A stretch of DNA of 64,000 nt. Origin: Bacillus taeanensis (GTDB taxonomy: Bacteria > Bacillota > Bacilli > Bacillales > UBA6769). The stretch covers positions 1 to 64,000 of the forward strand of contig NZ_QOCW01000016.1 in assembly GCF_003318295.1 (NCBI RefSeq), read 5' to 3'. The notes under the pieces are model-generated. The model saw only the letters and a program-made list of their open reading frames with translations, was not told the origin of the DNA and searched no databases. The position numbers were made by a program, and so were the translations under genes. Each line of letters begins with the position of its first letter. Positions within the stretch are counted from its first letter, which is position 1. Of this stretch, positions 17,926 to 26,555 are shown piece by piece.

Positions 17926-17946
17926 TCATTCAGCTTATACTTTGCT
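17901..17946 (+). terminator. Hairpin ending the TetR gene
   Basis: An 18-bp perfect stem (17901-17918 with 17929-17946, AGCAAAGTATAAGCTGAA and its complement) includes the last codons and the stop. The T run is poor. Confidence 0.6.
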
Positions 17947-18057
17947 TATAAATAAAGCTTTTGCGAATATAAAATTTCCTGCTTCTTTGACCACACTCAA
18001 AGAAAGCCGCTTCGCTTGCTGTTTTTCTGCCTTTGAAATATTTCCATTTTAATTTTA

Positions 18058-18086
18058 TTGACTGACTGGTCATACAGGAGTATACT
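18058..18086 (+). promoter_or_regulatory. DHA2 pump promoter overlapped by a TetR-type operator
   Basis: TTGACT (18058-18063), exactly 17 bp, TATACT (18081-18086). TGACTGACTGGTCA (18059-18072) overlaps the -35 element and matches the swrC operators. Confidence 0.8.
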
Positions 18087-18135
18087 ACTCAAAGTTAGGA
18101 TTTATATGTCAACCATCTTTGAGAGGAGCTACTAT

Positions 18136-19749
18136 ATGGAAACAAAACATACCGGCATCAATAAAAAGCTTGTCTTAACTGGGCTTATTATCGGCATGTT
18201 TTTCAGTGCGCTCGAGCAAACAATCGTTGGAACGGCAATGCCGACGATTATTGGTGAGCTAAACGGCTTTACGATTTTCGCTTGGGTAACAACAGCATAC
18301 TTAATTACATCGACAACAGTCGTACCGATTGTTGGGAAGCTTTCCGACCTTTACGGAAGACGCTCTCTTTATTTAATTGGTACAATTCTTTTCATTATCG
18401 CGTCCGGTCTTTGCGCAACAGCAGAAACGATGGAACAGCTTATCCTTTACCGCGGTCTGCAGGGAATTGGCGGCGGGATGATTATGCCGCTTTCGCAAAC
18501 CATTATTGGCGATATTTTTACAGCAGAACAGCGTGCGAAATGGCAGGGTGTGTTCGGGGCATTGTTCGGTCTCAGCTCTGTGATTGGTCCTTTTTTAGGC
18601 GGCATTATCGTCGATACGATCAGCTGGCACTGGATTTTCTTAATTAACGTACCAACAGGATTATTATCAGCGATTTTAATTTTTATCGGCTTAAAGCAGG
18701 AATTTATTGCACCGAAGTCAAAAGCAGCAATTGATTATCTTGGGATTGCGACACTCGTTCCTGCGTTAGTGCTGCTGTTACTTGGCTTAACGTTTGCAGG
18801 TGATAAATTTGAGTGGGTCTCTTCTACTTCCTTGTTTATTTTCGGCGGTTCGCTTTTATTAACAGTTGCATTTGGTATTGTCGAATCAAAAGCAGCAGAA
18901 CCGATTCTTGATTTAAAGCTGTTTAAAAACCGTGTGTTTGCCGTGACAAATGCGTTAGGTTTTTTACTTGGTCTTGGTATGTTTGGTGCGATCATGTTTG
19001 TACCGATGTTTATGCAGGGCATTTTCGGCGTCTCGCCAACACAAGCTGGCTCAACAATGACACCGATGATGATTGCGATGATTACAGCAAGCATTATTGG
19101 CGGAAGTCTTCTCTTAAAATTCCGCTTCCGTACAGTGTTAACGTCAGGAATGATTTTAGCATCTGTTGGTTTCTTTTTAATGAGCACAATGAATCTCGAA
19201 TCAAATGAGTGGACCGCATACTTCTACATGGTCGTGCTTGGTCTTGGAATGGGGCTCGTGATGCCAACTTTAATGATTGCCGTTCAAAATGAATTTCCAA
19301 AATCACAATTAGGAACGGTGACATCCGCTTCGACCTTCTTCCGTTCGATCGGCGGCACGATTGGGATTACGATTTTAAACGCGGTCATGAACTCCAATCT
19401 GCAGAACAATATGAATGAAGCGGCAGCCGCTGCAACCGAACCGATCTTAGCACAAACACTAGCGCTATTAAAAGAAAAAACCGATTCTCTGTTTGGGATT
19501 CTGTTAGAGCCTAGCATACTGCAGCTGCCAGAAGCAGTGCTGACGAGTGTTGTGACAACGATTCAAACATCATGGTCTAATGCCTTTTCGACTGTTTTCT
19601 TAACAGGTCTGATCTTTATCGGCGCCGGCATACTCGCTGCTTTATTTGTTGGTGATTCAAAGATTAAACGCGATAAAGAAATTGAAGATGAGAAGCAAGA
19701 AGATACAGAAGCACCTCTTACAAATGTAAACCCTCAGTCTTCGCACTAA
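18136..19749 (+). CDS. MFS multidrug efflux pump, DHA2 (EmrB/QacA) family
   Basis: A 537-aa transporter with about 14 predicted helices, typical of DHA2 pumps. It has LEQTIVGTAMPTI in helix 1, motif A GKLSDLYGRRSL, LQGIGGGMIMPLSQTIIGD (motif B/C region) and an acidic cytosolic tail (KEIEDEKQEDTEA). The start is ATG at 18136, because GAGAGGAGCTACTAT precedes it; an upstream in-frame ATG at 18058 lies within the promoter. It is probably repressed by the neighbouring TetR protein. Substrates are not predictable; lipophilic cations or surfactants would fit the pairing with SwrC. Confidence 0.92.
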   Translation: METKHTGINKKLVLTGLIIGMFFSALEQTIVGTAMPTIIGELNGFTIFAWVTTAYLITSTTVVPIVGKLSDLYGRRSLYLIGTILFIIASGLCATAETMEQLILYRGLQGIGGGMIMPLSQTIIGDIFTAEQRAKWQGVFGALFGLSSVIGPFLGGIIVDTISWHWIFLINVPTGLLSAILIFIGLKQEFIAPKSKAAIDYLGIATLVPALVLLLLGLTFAGDKFEWVSSTSLFIFGGSLLLTVAFGIVESKAAEPILDLKLFKNRVFAVTNALGFLLGLGMFGAIMFVPMFMQGIFGVSPTQAGSTMTPMMIAMITASIIGGSLLLKFRFRTVLTSGMILASVGFFLMSTMNLESNEWTAYFYMVVLGLGMGLVMPTLMIAVQNEFPKSQLGTVTSASTFFRSIGGTIGITILNAVMNSNLQNNMNEAAAAATEPILAQTLALLKEKTDSLFGILLEPSILQLPEAVLTSVVTTIQTSWSNAFSTVFLTGLIFIGAGILAALFVGDSKIKRDKEIEDEKQEDTEAPLTNVNPQSSH

Positions 19750-19754
19750 ACATC

Positions 19755-19792
19755 AAAAGCACACGGAACTATTAACCCCCGTGTGCTTTTCC
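19755..19792 (+). terminator. Rho-independent terminator
   Basis: Perfect 12-bp stem AAAAGCACACGG/CCGTGTGCTTTT directly after the DHA2 gene, followed by a short pyrimidine run. Confidence 0.8.
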
Positions 19793-19940
19793 TTATAGTT
19801 TAGCTCCTGCCCATAAAACCACAAATCAATCATTTACCATTAGAAAAAACTATCAATCTCTTATCTTTCTTTTGTTTTTCCAATCATACTATAATGAACG
19901 TATACATTTATTTCACATCTTCAGTTAAGGAAGTGATCTT

Positions 19941-20828
19941 ATGATCAAGGTTCAAGCTCTTACCCAAACGTTTTCAAACGGAAAAGGCATTTTTGACGTT
20001 TCCTTTGAAGTGCAAAAAGGCGAAGTATTTGGCTTTCTTGGACCGAATGGTGCCGGTAAATCAACAACAATTCGGCATTTAATGGGCTATATGAAGCCGC
20101 AAAAAGGAACAGCGATAGTAAATGGCTTTAATGCGTGGGAGGAACAGGAAAAAGCACGTAAATGTATTGGCTATCTGCCTGGAGAAATTGCTTTTTTAGA
20201 CGGCATGAACGGGTTGGAATTTATTACAATGATGGCCGGCATGCAGGGGATAAACGACCATAAAAGACGCGATGAACTGATTGAACGCCTCCAGTTTAAT
20301 CCAAAAATTGCAATTCGAAAAATGTCAAAAGGCATGAAGCAAAAAGTCGGTATTGTCGTCACCTTTATGCATAACCCAGACATTTATATTCTCGATGAAC
20401 CAACATCAGGTTTAGATCCATTAATGCAGAAAACATTTATCGAGTTAGTGCTTGAAGAAAAAGCAAAAGGAAAAACGTTTTTAATGTCTTCGCACAGCTT
20501 TGCCGAAATTGAGAAAACATGTGACCGGGCCGCGATTATAAAGGATGGCCGGATTGTTACTATTAAAGATATCCATGAACTGCAGACAATGCAGCGCAAG
20601 CTTTATGATATTACGCTTCAACATGAAGAGGATATTAAAAAATTACAAGCCTCAAACTTAATGATAGATTCTATAAACGGAAATACGGTTCGAATTGTCA
20701 TTCAAGGAAATTACAATGAATTTTTTACCGAGCTTTCGAGCTACAGCATCGTAAACATGGGCATCGGCAATCAAAATTTAGAAGATGTGTTTATGAATTA
20801 TTATGACAAAAAGGGGGCGGCACAATGA
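19941..20828 (+). CDS. ABC transporter ATP-binding protein
   Basis: A 295-aa ATPase. Walker A is GPNGAGKST (about residues 38-46). The signature reads MSKGMKQKVG in place of LSGGQ, as in many ABC-2 exporters. Walker B is IYILDEPTSGLD, and the switch His is in SSHSFAE. A C-terminal extension of about 90 aa follows. AAGGAAGTGATCTT precedes the ATG. The last 4 nt overlap the permease start (ATGA), so the two subunits are co-translated. The substrate is unknown; peptides, lipids and antibiotics are all possible. Confidence 0.9.
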   Translation: MIKVQALTQTFSNGKGIFDVSFEVQKGEVFGFLGPNGAGKSTTIRHLMGYMKPQKGTAIVNGFNAWEEQEKARKCIGYLPGEIAFLDGMNGLEFITMMAGMQGINDHKRRDELIERLQFNPKIAIRKMSKGMKQKVGIVVTFMHNPDIYILDEPTSGLDPLMQKTFIELVLEEKAKGKTFLMSSHSFAEIEKTCDRAAIIKDGRIVTIKDIHELQTMQRKLYDITLQHEEDIKKLQASNLMIDSINGNTVRIVIQGNYNEFFTELSSYSIVNMGIGNQNLEDVFMNYYDKKGAAQ

Positions 20829-21634
20829 ATTTCGCCTTATATAAAACGATGATGAAATCAAATATAAAAGGATTTTCAAGCTTTGGCTTCGGCTCCGCAA
20901 TGTACGTTGCCCTTATGACCGCCCTTTACCCGATGATTGCTGATAACGCCGCGGAAATCAACAAATTAATGGATGTTTTTCCAGACGCACTCAAACAGGT
21001 TATCGGCGTTGAATCGTTAAGCTCATACGGCGGCTTTATTTCAGCTGAATATTTTGGACTGTTTTTTCCAATCATTTTAGGTATTTTCAGTGTGATGACC
21101 GCATCCCAGCTGTTAGCAAAACTCGTTGATCACAGATCGATGGCTTATTTACTTTCAACAAAAGTAAGCCGCGCTCAAATCGCCTTTACCCAGGCTGTTG
21201 TTTTAGTAAACGGATTGATTTTAATTGTGCTGTTAACATTTATCGGCGGTGTTCTTGCTGGGAAATTTCTCCTCGATGAGCAGTACTCCATTGGCTTGAA
21301 GACGTTCTTTGAAATGAACTTAGTTGGCTTTTTACTCTTTTTCGCTGTTGGCGGCTATTCTTTTCTCATCTCCTCGCTTTGTAATGATGAGAAGCTGGCA
21401 CTTGGGATTGCTGGAGGATTCACATTCGTTTTGTACGGACTAGATATGATTGGAAAATTAACAACTGATTTTGAATGGCTCCGAAACCTTACGCCATTTT
21501 CGTTATTTGAGCCGAGTCTAATCTCAAGCGGCGAAGCGAATGTGCTGCTGTCTTCCCTTGTTCTATTTGGAATTGGCCTTGTAACGTACTTAGGTGCAGG
21601 TGTGGTTTTTAAACATCGTAACCTGCCACTGTAA
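20825..21634 (+). CDS. ABC-2 type transporter permease
   Basis: A 269-aa membrane protein with about six predicted helices (for example IILGIFSVMTASQLL, GLILIVLLTFIGGVLAG and GIGLVTYLGAGVVF). It has the ABC-2 layout with an early long loop and conserved KVSRAQIAFTQ between helices 2 and 3. It overlaps the ATPase gene by 4 nt and would form the membrane half of that exporter. No regulator or resistance gene sits beside it to hint at a substrate. Confidence 0.88.
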   Translation: MNFALYKTMMKSNIKGFSSFGFGSAMYVALMTALYPMIADNAAEINKLMDVFPDALKQVIGVESLSSYGGFISAEYFGLFFPIILGIFSVMTASQLLAKLVDHRSMAYLLSTKVSRAQIAFTQAVVLVNGLILIVLLTFIGGVLAGKFLLDEQYSIGLKTFFEMNLVGFLLFFAVGGYSFLISSLCNDEKLALGIAGGFTFVLYGLDMIGKLTTDFEWLRNLTPFSLFEPSLISSGEANVLLSSLVLFGIGLVTYLGAGVVFKHRNLPL

Positions 21635-21657
21635 TTATCCCAAAAATTCACAAGTAA

Positions 21658-21688
21658 AAGAAGCTTGGATCTATCCTCCAAGCTTCTT
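21658..21688. terminator. Bidirectional terminator
   Basis: 12-bp perfect stem AAGAAGCTTGGA/TCCAAGCTTCTT between convergent genes. The T run is better on the minus side. Confidence 0.75.
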
Positions 21689-21815
21689 ATCTCATACCAA
21701 ACTCTCGCTCTTACTTCCCTCTTCCGCCACAACTTTTACACGCTCAACAAACTCTACGACAACCATTACAAAGATTTTTGCAAACCATTTTAACGGTTTG
21801 TTTGTCGCCCTGCAT

Positions 21816-22244
21816 TTACTCACAATCAGGATACGTTTCTTTTAAAAAGGTAACCGACTGCGTAATTAGTGCTTTTAAAACCTCACCATCAATATCGGCA
21901 ATTTTATTAATGTACACACACGCTTTTCCTGTTGTATGCTTTCCAAACTGCTTTAACAGTTCCTCACGCTTATCGTCTCCTGTCGCAAAATACAAGCTAA
22001 TCTTTGCTTTACGAGGAGAAAATCCAACAAGCGGCGCATCACCTTCATGACCAGTTGCATACTTATAATGATATTTCCCAAAGCCAATAATACTTGGTCC
22101 CCACATTTTCGCCTGGTATCCAGTTGTTTCAGTAAAAATATCTAGTAATCTATAAGCATCTTCACGTTTCTTAGGGCTTTCAACAGCTTCAATAAATTCA
22201 ATCACACTGCTGTCATCTTCTTTTGTTTTCAGCTCGTAAACCAT
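21816..22244 (-). CDS. DUF1801 (YdhG-like) protein
   Basis: A 142-aa soluble protein with the DUF1801 pattern: MWGPSIIGFGKYHYKY, then GFSPRKAKISLYF and a C-terminal ADIDGEVLKALI. The fold is known, but no biochemical function is established for most members. GAAGGAGAAGAGTGT precedes the ATG. It appears to be a single-gene unit, with the convergent terminator at 21658 downstream. Confidence 0.85.
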   Translation of the reverse strand: MVYELKTKEDDSSVIEFIEAVESPKKREDAYRLLDIFTETTGYQAKMWGPSIIGFGKYHYKYATGHEGDAPLVGFSPRKAKISLYFATGDDKREELLKQFGKHTTGKACVYINKIADIDGEVLKALITQSVTFLKETYPDCE

Positions 22245-22354
22245 ACACTCTTCTCCTTCCGCATCTCTAGCCTCTACCTATGTAAAGATGCATTTTCCTA
22301 TACAATTATACTTTAATGACTATTATCCTGCCGCTTTCTTTCATTTACTCTTTT

Positions 22355-22579
22355 CTACAAATCCAATCCCCTGCCGATTAACAGCTTTCTATATAAAGCA
22401 AGTACTGCCTTATTTTCTTCATTCGGTTTCGCTTTTTTCATCATCGAAATATCAAATTCGCTTTTCAGTTCATCCATAAGCGCCTCATAATACTTTTCTT
22501 TTTTGCCTTGAGAAATTTCCATTAATTCGATGTCTTCATATGCCTGCTTAATTTCATTAAAGCGCTGCTGTTTATCCAT
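22355..22579 (-). CDS. Small helical hypothetical protein
   Basis: A 74-aa, strongly charged, helix-prone protein (QQRFNEIKQAYEDIELMEIS, then KKEKYYEALMDELKSEFD). No membrane segment or Cys. The ATG at 22577-22579 is chosen because AAAGGAGCGGCAGG sits just upstream; an earlier in-frame ATG lacks a site. I recognise no family. Confidence 0.6.
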   Translation of the reverse strand: MDKQQRFNEIKQAYEDIELMEISQGKKEKYYEALMDELKSEFDISMMKKAKPNEENKAVLALYRKLLIGRGLDL

Positions 22580-22761
22580 CCTGCCGCTCCTTTCCTTTTC
22601 ATAATCATTCAACATAAGAGGTAACTGTTCCTTTTTATTACTTCCCTAATTATGCATGAGATAATAATTCCTTCCCTTTTATAGAGGCATTTTCCTCCTA
22701 TTTCTTTTAATAAACACATGTTATTATTATGGTAAAATACGGGAAAGGAGATGATTCATTA

Positions 22762-22992
22762 ATGAAACATATGCCGTACTATATGTCTTTTCTTGGATTC
22801 TTTTTAACGTTATTATTCTCAGGTTTAATTGGAAGAGTTCTAGATATCAATTGGTTAATGTTTTACTATTATAAAGAAACACCGTCTGACGGGATAATCT
22901 TTGAAGCAGGCGTTTCTTGGCTGCCAATTATCTTATCGTTGATCGTTAGTTATTTAAGTTGGAAACTAGGAAAAAGAAAATTTCCTAATTAA
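22762..22992 (+). CDS. Small two-helix membrane protein
   Basis: A 76-aa protein with two predicted membrane helices (MSFLGFFLTLLFSGLIGRVL and VSWLPIILSLIVSYLSW), a tyrosine-rich linker (MFYYYKE) and a basic C-terminus. The ribosome site AAAGGAGATGA selects the ATG at 22762. It is followed at once by a terminator, so it is a single-gene unit. Function unknown. Confidence 0.65.
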   Translation: MKHMPYYMSFLGFFLTLLFSGLIGRVLDINWLMFYYYKETPSDGIIFEAGVSWLPIILSLIVSYLSWKLGKRKFPN

Positions 22993-23023
22993 TAACTTGG
23001 CTCATAACGTCAAGTTATTGTTT
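22991..23023 (+). terminator. Terminator of the small membrane protein gene
   Basis: Stem AATAACTTG/CAAGTTATT overlapping the stop codon, followed by GTTT. Confidence 0.7.
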
Positions 23024-23035
23024 GCTGCAGCGATA

Positions 23036-23080
23036 TAAAAAGCCATCTGTTCCCCTATTATCTAGGAAAAACAGATGGCT
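23036..23080 (-). terminator. Terminator of the tandem small-protein genes
   Basis: Stem AGCCATCTGT/ACAGATGGCT, followed on the minus strand by TTTTTATATC. Confidence 0.75.
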
Positions 23081-23133
23081 CAGATTAAAACCCCAGCATC
23101 ACTATTCATATTTTTCAACTCCGGTTACTATTT

Positions 23134-23268
23134 TTAAGCTTCCCTTACCAGCATTTCAACTTGTTCATCTGTTACTGTTTTAATAAATTCAACCATATCA
23201 ATTGTATGAATTCCAAACATTGCGCATTTTTCACTATATCTCTGATAAGCTTTTGTATACATTTCCAT
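23134..23268 (-). CDS. Small hypothetical protein (second of a tandem pair)
   Basis: A 44-aa protein (MEMYTKAYQRYSEKCAMFGI then HTIDMVEFIKTVTDEQVEML). AAAGGAGAATAAGAA precedes the ATG, and 13 nt separate it from the 47-aa gene upstream. Amphipathic and mildly acidic, with a single Cys. No family recognised. Its strong ribosome site, tight spacing and shared terminator make a real gene likely. Confidence 0.6.
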   Translation of the reverse strand: MEMYTKAYQRYSEKCAMFGIHTIDMVEFIKTVTDEQVEMLVREA

Positions 23269-23281
23269 TTCTTATTCTCCT

Positions 23282-23425
23282 TTACTCTGCAATTTGTTCT
23301 TTAAAGTAGATCGTTTCATAAATATATTCAATATCTGCATCTGTCATATAAAGCATTTCATGGTGAGAAATTCCTTTCATTCGTTCAATATACTCAATCA
23401 TGTTTTTGCGCTCTAATCTACTCAT
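23282..23425 (-). CDS. Small BH0509-like protein
   Basis: A 47-aa protein (MSRLERKNMIEYIERMKGIS then HHEMLYMTDADIEYIYETIY). It begins with the MSRxERKNMIEYI and LYMTDxxIEYIY pattern that I associate with short BH0509-type Bacillus proteins of unknown function. GGGGAGAATAAAA precedes the ATG. It forms a two-gene unit with the 44-aa protein. The family assignment is from memory of the pattern, not from a search. Confidence 0.6.
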   Translation of the reverse strand: MSRLERKNMIEYIERMKGISHHEMLYMTDADIEYIYETIYFKEQIAE

Positions 23426-23678
23426 TTTTATTCTCCCCTTTTTATAACTGTATTATAACAATATTATTATTTATTATATATTATATAACAGTTTTTCTTT
23501 TTATGTCCATTATTTTTTAAATTTTTTTACAATAATCTTTTTCTAATCAATATTGTTATGAATTTTTTCCATAAAACCGAATAAGTTTATTTTTCACATA
23601 AAAGATAGACCATACTATCCAACACTTCATAAATAGTGGATAATAATGACCTATCTAGAGTAAACTACATGGATAAAG

Positions 23679-23713
23679 AAAAAAACGTTTCTGGATTTAA
23701 CAGAAACGCTTTT
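23679..23713 (-). terminator. Terminator downstream of the Fic remnant
   Basis: Stem ACGTTTCTG/CAGAAACGC followed on the minus strand by a long T run. The AT-rich 23426-23680 stretch beside it holds only an imperfect inverted repeat near 23603-23655. Confidence 0.65.
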
Positions 23714-23723
23714 AAAAAGATTG

Positions 23724-23985
23724 TTAATGCTGTGCACTTAAATAGAGATCTAATAAATCTTCCACTTCCATTATGACTAACCTAATAAAACCATCGTAAT
23801 CTTTTTGTGTATGTGCTTTATCGAATGCTTCATAATAAGCTAAGCGGTTTGCAACTTTAATGACAAGCTGCGGCAACTAATCTTTCATAAGCTCTAAATT
23901 CCACAGTAAACGTGATGTACGACCGTTCCCATCAATGAAAAGGTGAATTCCGAGAAATATTGCATGCAGCATAATTGATCCGCTC
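23724..23985 (-). pseudogene. Fic-domain protein remnant
   Basis: On the minus strand the text reads FLGIHLFIDGNGRTSRLLWN, a clear match to the Fic AMPylation motif HPFxDGNGR (Leu replaces Pro). A premature TAG follows at 23877-23879. The same frame then continues LPQLVIKVANRLAYYEAFDK and ends DLLDLYLSAQH, as Fic C-termini do. The N-terminal half is missing. This is a decayed fragment of a Fic enzyme, whose intact relatives transfer AMP to target proteins and often form toxin-antitoxin pairs. Confidence 0.8.
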
Positions 23986-24175
23986 ACGAAATTCCTTTTC
24001 GATTGCTGCTGGTAGAAGATATTTCCCTCTTTTTTTGCTCATCAAGTTTTGCTAATAAAACCTTAATAGACCGATTACGAAGGCGAATTCCTTTCATCAG
24101 TTTAAAAATAATGAACACAAACCCTATATTGATCCCCACCATTAACCACAGTAAAAAAAGCAATAGATTTTCCAT
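23984..24175 (-). CDS. 63-aa membrane protein downstream of a c-di-GMP riboswitch
   Basis: One predicted N-terminal membrane helix (MENLLLFLLWLMVGINIGFV) is followed by a basic cytosolic tail of about 35 aa (KLMKGIRLRNRSIKVLLAKL). The start is ATG at 24173-24175, set by GAGAGGAG 6-7 nt upstream. Upstream on the same strand lie a terminator and a cyclic-di-GMP-I aptamer, so this is the first ORF that the riboswitch would control. Its 3' end abuts the Fic remnant, so a larger original target gene may have decayed. No family recognised. Confidence 0.6.
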   Translation of the reverse strand: MENLLLFLLWLMVGINIGFVFIIFKLMKGIRLRNRSIKVLLAKLDEQKKREISSTSSNRKGIS

Positions 24176-24295
24176 TTTTTCTCCTCTCATAAAGAAAATG
24201 AACATGCTTATTTTTTAATCATTTCAAACTCCCATTTATGAAAAACCTGATTGATAATTTCCATTTCTAATGAAAGAAATGATCTTTTTTAAAAT

Positions 24296-24345
24296 AAAAA
24301 GAATTCTTACAACCTAAGAAAAATTAGATTGCAAGAATTCTTTTT
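24296..24345 (-). terminator. Terminator of the c-di-GMP riboswitch
   Basis: The 13-bp stem AAAAAGAATTCTT/AAGAATTCTTTTT is followed on the minus strand by a T-rich run. It lies between aptamer and ORF and is a plausible expression platform. Confidence 0.75.
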
Positions 24346-24349
24346 ACCA

Positions 24350-24475
24350 AACACAAATAAATAAACGTATCGTTTGGTGTTCATCTGCAACCCAGCCGCC
24401 GTAATGAAACTCATCTTAGGCCTGTGGCTTTGCGTCATCGCTTTTCAACGATTTTGCCTTTTATCTATTTATTTT
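24350..24475 (-). promoter_or_regulatory. Cyclic-di-GMP-I (GEMM-I) riboswitch
   Basis: On the minus strand the GEMM-I core is readable in order: AAAGGCAAAATCGTTGAAAA (tetraloop region), GACGCAAAGCC, the ACAGGCCTAA turn, then TACGGCGGCTGGGTTGC closing P3. The flanks AAATAAATA and TATTTATTT can form P1. The 3' P1 strand is also enclosed by ACCAAAC (24346-24352)/GTTTGGT (24372-24378), an alternative hairpin that would compete with P1. A strong terminator follows. No intact diguanylate cyclase lies in the window; only a GGDEF remnant is present at 33.6-33.9 kb. Confidence 0.85.
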
Positions 24476-24758
24476 TAAAGAAAGGCATTCCCTGCTTCTA
24501 GTTGTATTAAAACAAATCCACTCTTTGCCTTATATAATAAAAGCTGTCTTTATCCCTCCTAGACTTTATTAATACTATATACCCTTTTTATAAGAAAATA
24601 AAACAAAAAATAGGTATAATTATGTAATATTAATAAAAATTAAGGATGCCCATTTGTACCAATTGGCATCCCTAAACAACATGCAAGGCTCACCTCTACA
24701 TGATCAGCTGTTTTTACTACTTCTTCAATTTTTAAACAGCTTAAATCCAAATCCTCCG

Positions 24759-26447
24759 TTAAATCTCAATAATAATCGGCAGAATCATTGGCTTACGCTT
24801 CGTTTTCGTAAATAAATACTGCCCAACTGATTTTTTAATCGCTTGTTTGATCACATTCCAGCGGTGTATGTTTTCTTCCTGAAGTTCGGTGACTGTATTT
24901 GTAACAAGCCTGTTTACTGTTTTGATAAGATCTTCAGACTCGCGGTTATAAACAAAGCCGCGCGAAATTGTATCTGGACCTGAAACAATTTTTCGTTCTG
25001 CTTTACTAAGCGTAATCACAATGACAAGCATACCGTCTTCAGAAAGCTGTTTGCGATCTCTAAGTACCACGTCCCCAATATCGCCGACACCAACACCGTC
25101 TACATAAATATCACCGGCAGCAACTTTACGCGTCTGCAGTGCCTCTCCGTTTTGAATGTCAACAACATCGCCATTTTTGACGATAAACGTATGACCGCTC
25201 TCTACCCCCACCGATTCTGCGAGCACCTTATGATGATGCAGCATTCTAAATTCCCCGTGAATTGGAATAAAATATTTTGGCCTCATCAATGTCAGCATCA
25301 GCTTTAATTCTTCTTGATAAGCATGACCGGATACGTGCATACCTGATGAGCTTCCCGAGCCGTAAATGACTTTAGCTCCAAGTGTAAACAAGTTATCAAT
25401 AATTCGTGTGACATTGCGCTCGTTCCCAGGAATCGGTCCTGCGGCAAGAATGATTAAATCGTCAGGTAAAATCGCAACATCACGGTAGCTTGCCGTTGAT
25501 AACCGCGAAAGTGCTGCAAGCGGCTCACCTTGACTTCCTGTACATAAAATCGTAACTTTTTCGGGAGAAAGTTCATTCACATCGCGCGCATCAACGAGCA
25601 TCCCTTCAGGAACATTTAAATAGCCGCGTTCAATTGCTACTGAGACAACATTGACCATACTGCGGCCGAGAAGAGCGAGCTTACGATTCGTTTTAATCGA
25701 CGCATCAACAACCTGTTGAACGCGGTTCACATTCGAGGCAAACGTTGAAACAATTACTTTTTGCTCAGCTTTTTTAAACGCTTCTTCGATATGCTCGCCA
25801 ACAATGCGTTCGGACGGCGTTGAGCCAGGTCGCTCCGCATTCGTGCTTTCTGATAAAAGCGCAAGCACACCATTTCTGCCGATTTCAGCCATTTTATGAA
25901 TATCAGAATACTGATTATTTACAGGTGTTAAATCAAATTTAAAATCGCCTGTATGAACAACATTTCCTTCTGGTGTATGAAATACAATCCCGAGACAATC
26001 CGGAATGCTGTGGTTTGTTTTAAAAAAGCTTACACTAATCTTTTCAAACTTCAACTTTGATTCGGCATCAATTTGAATACATTCTGTTTCACGAAGCAGT
26101 TTGTGTTCATCTAATTTAATTTCGATTAAACCGAGTGTAAAGCGCGTCGCATAAATCGGCACATTTAATTTTTTCAAAAAGTAAGGAATGCCGCCGATAT
26201 GATCTTCATGACCATGTGTGACAATTAAGCCGCGAATTTTATCTTTGTTTTGTTCTAAATAGGAAATATCCGGGATAATTAAATCGATGCCAAGCAAACT
26301 TTCATCAGGAAACTTGCCTCCGCAGTCAATAATGAGAAGATCGTTTTCATACTGCAGCACATACATATTTTTTCCGATTTCATTGACCCCGCCTAAGGCG
26401 AAAATCGATAATGTTTGTTCTTTTGCCTTCAAACTCATCCCACCCAT
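24759..26447 (-). CDS. Ribonuclease J family protein
   Basis: A 562-aa metallo-beta-lactamase/beta-CASP ribonuclease. The catalytic metal motif is HGHEDHIGG, further ligands lie in HTGDFKFD, and the beta-CASP part has IPIHGEFRMLHHHK. The C-terminal domain ends KRKPMILPIIIEI, as in RnjA/RnjB. RNase J carries out 5'-3' exonucleolytic mRNA decay and rRNA maturation. The start ATG at 26445-26447 is preferred because AAGGGA lies about 10 nt upstream and the extra 18 residues of the longer frame do not fit the family. Sequence cannot settle whether it is RnjA, RnjB or a third copy. It lacks usual rnjA/rnjB neighbours, which favours an extra paralog. Confidence 0.9.
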   Translation of the reverse strand: MGGMSLKAKEQTLSIFALGGVNEIGKNMYVLQYENDLLIIDCGGKFPDESLLGIDLIIPDISYLEQNKDKIRGLIVTHGHEDHIGGIPYFLKKLNVPIYATRFTLGLIEIKLDEHKLLRETECIQIDAESKLKFEKISVSFFKTNHSIPDCLGIVFHTPEGNVVHTGDFKFDLTPVNNQYSDIHKMAEIGRNGVLALLSESTNAERPGSTPSERIVGEHIEEAFKKAEQKVIVSTFASNVNRVQQVVDASIKTNRKLALLGRSMVNVVSVAIERGYLNVPEGMLVDARDVNELSPEKVTILCTGSQGEPLAALSRLSTASYRDVAILPDDLIILAAGPIPGNERNVTRIIDNLFTLGAKVIYGSGSSSGMHVSGHAYQEELKLMLTLMRPKYFIPIHGEFRMLHHHKVLAESVGVESGHTFIVKNGDVVDIQNGEALQTRKVAAGDIYVDGVGVGDIGDVVLRDRKQLSEDGMLVIVITLSKAERKIVSGPDTISRGFVYNRESEDLIKTVNRLVTNTVTELQEENIHRWNVIKQAIKKSVGQYLFTKTKRKPMILPIIIEI

Positions 26448-26555
26448 TTTAAAAATTTCCCTTAGTATTCCCCGTTTGGAAACTTTTATTGTTATAAACA
26501 TTACCGTTGAGTGAGTATTTTTATTTTTTATACGTAAAAGAATGGTTTCGCATAT

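Noticed and set aside
24759-26447. Assigning the housekeeping rnjA symbol
   Set aside because: The sequence is clearly RNase J, but neighbours and divergence do not allow choosing between rnjA, rnjB and an extra paralog.
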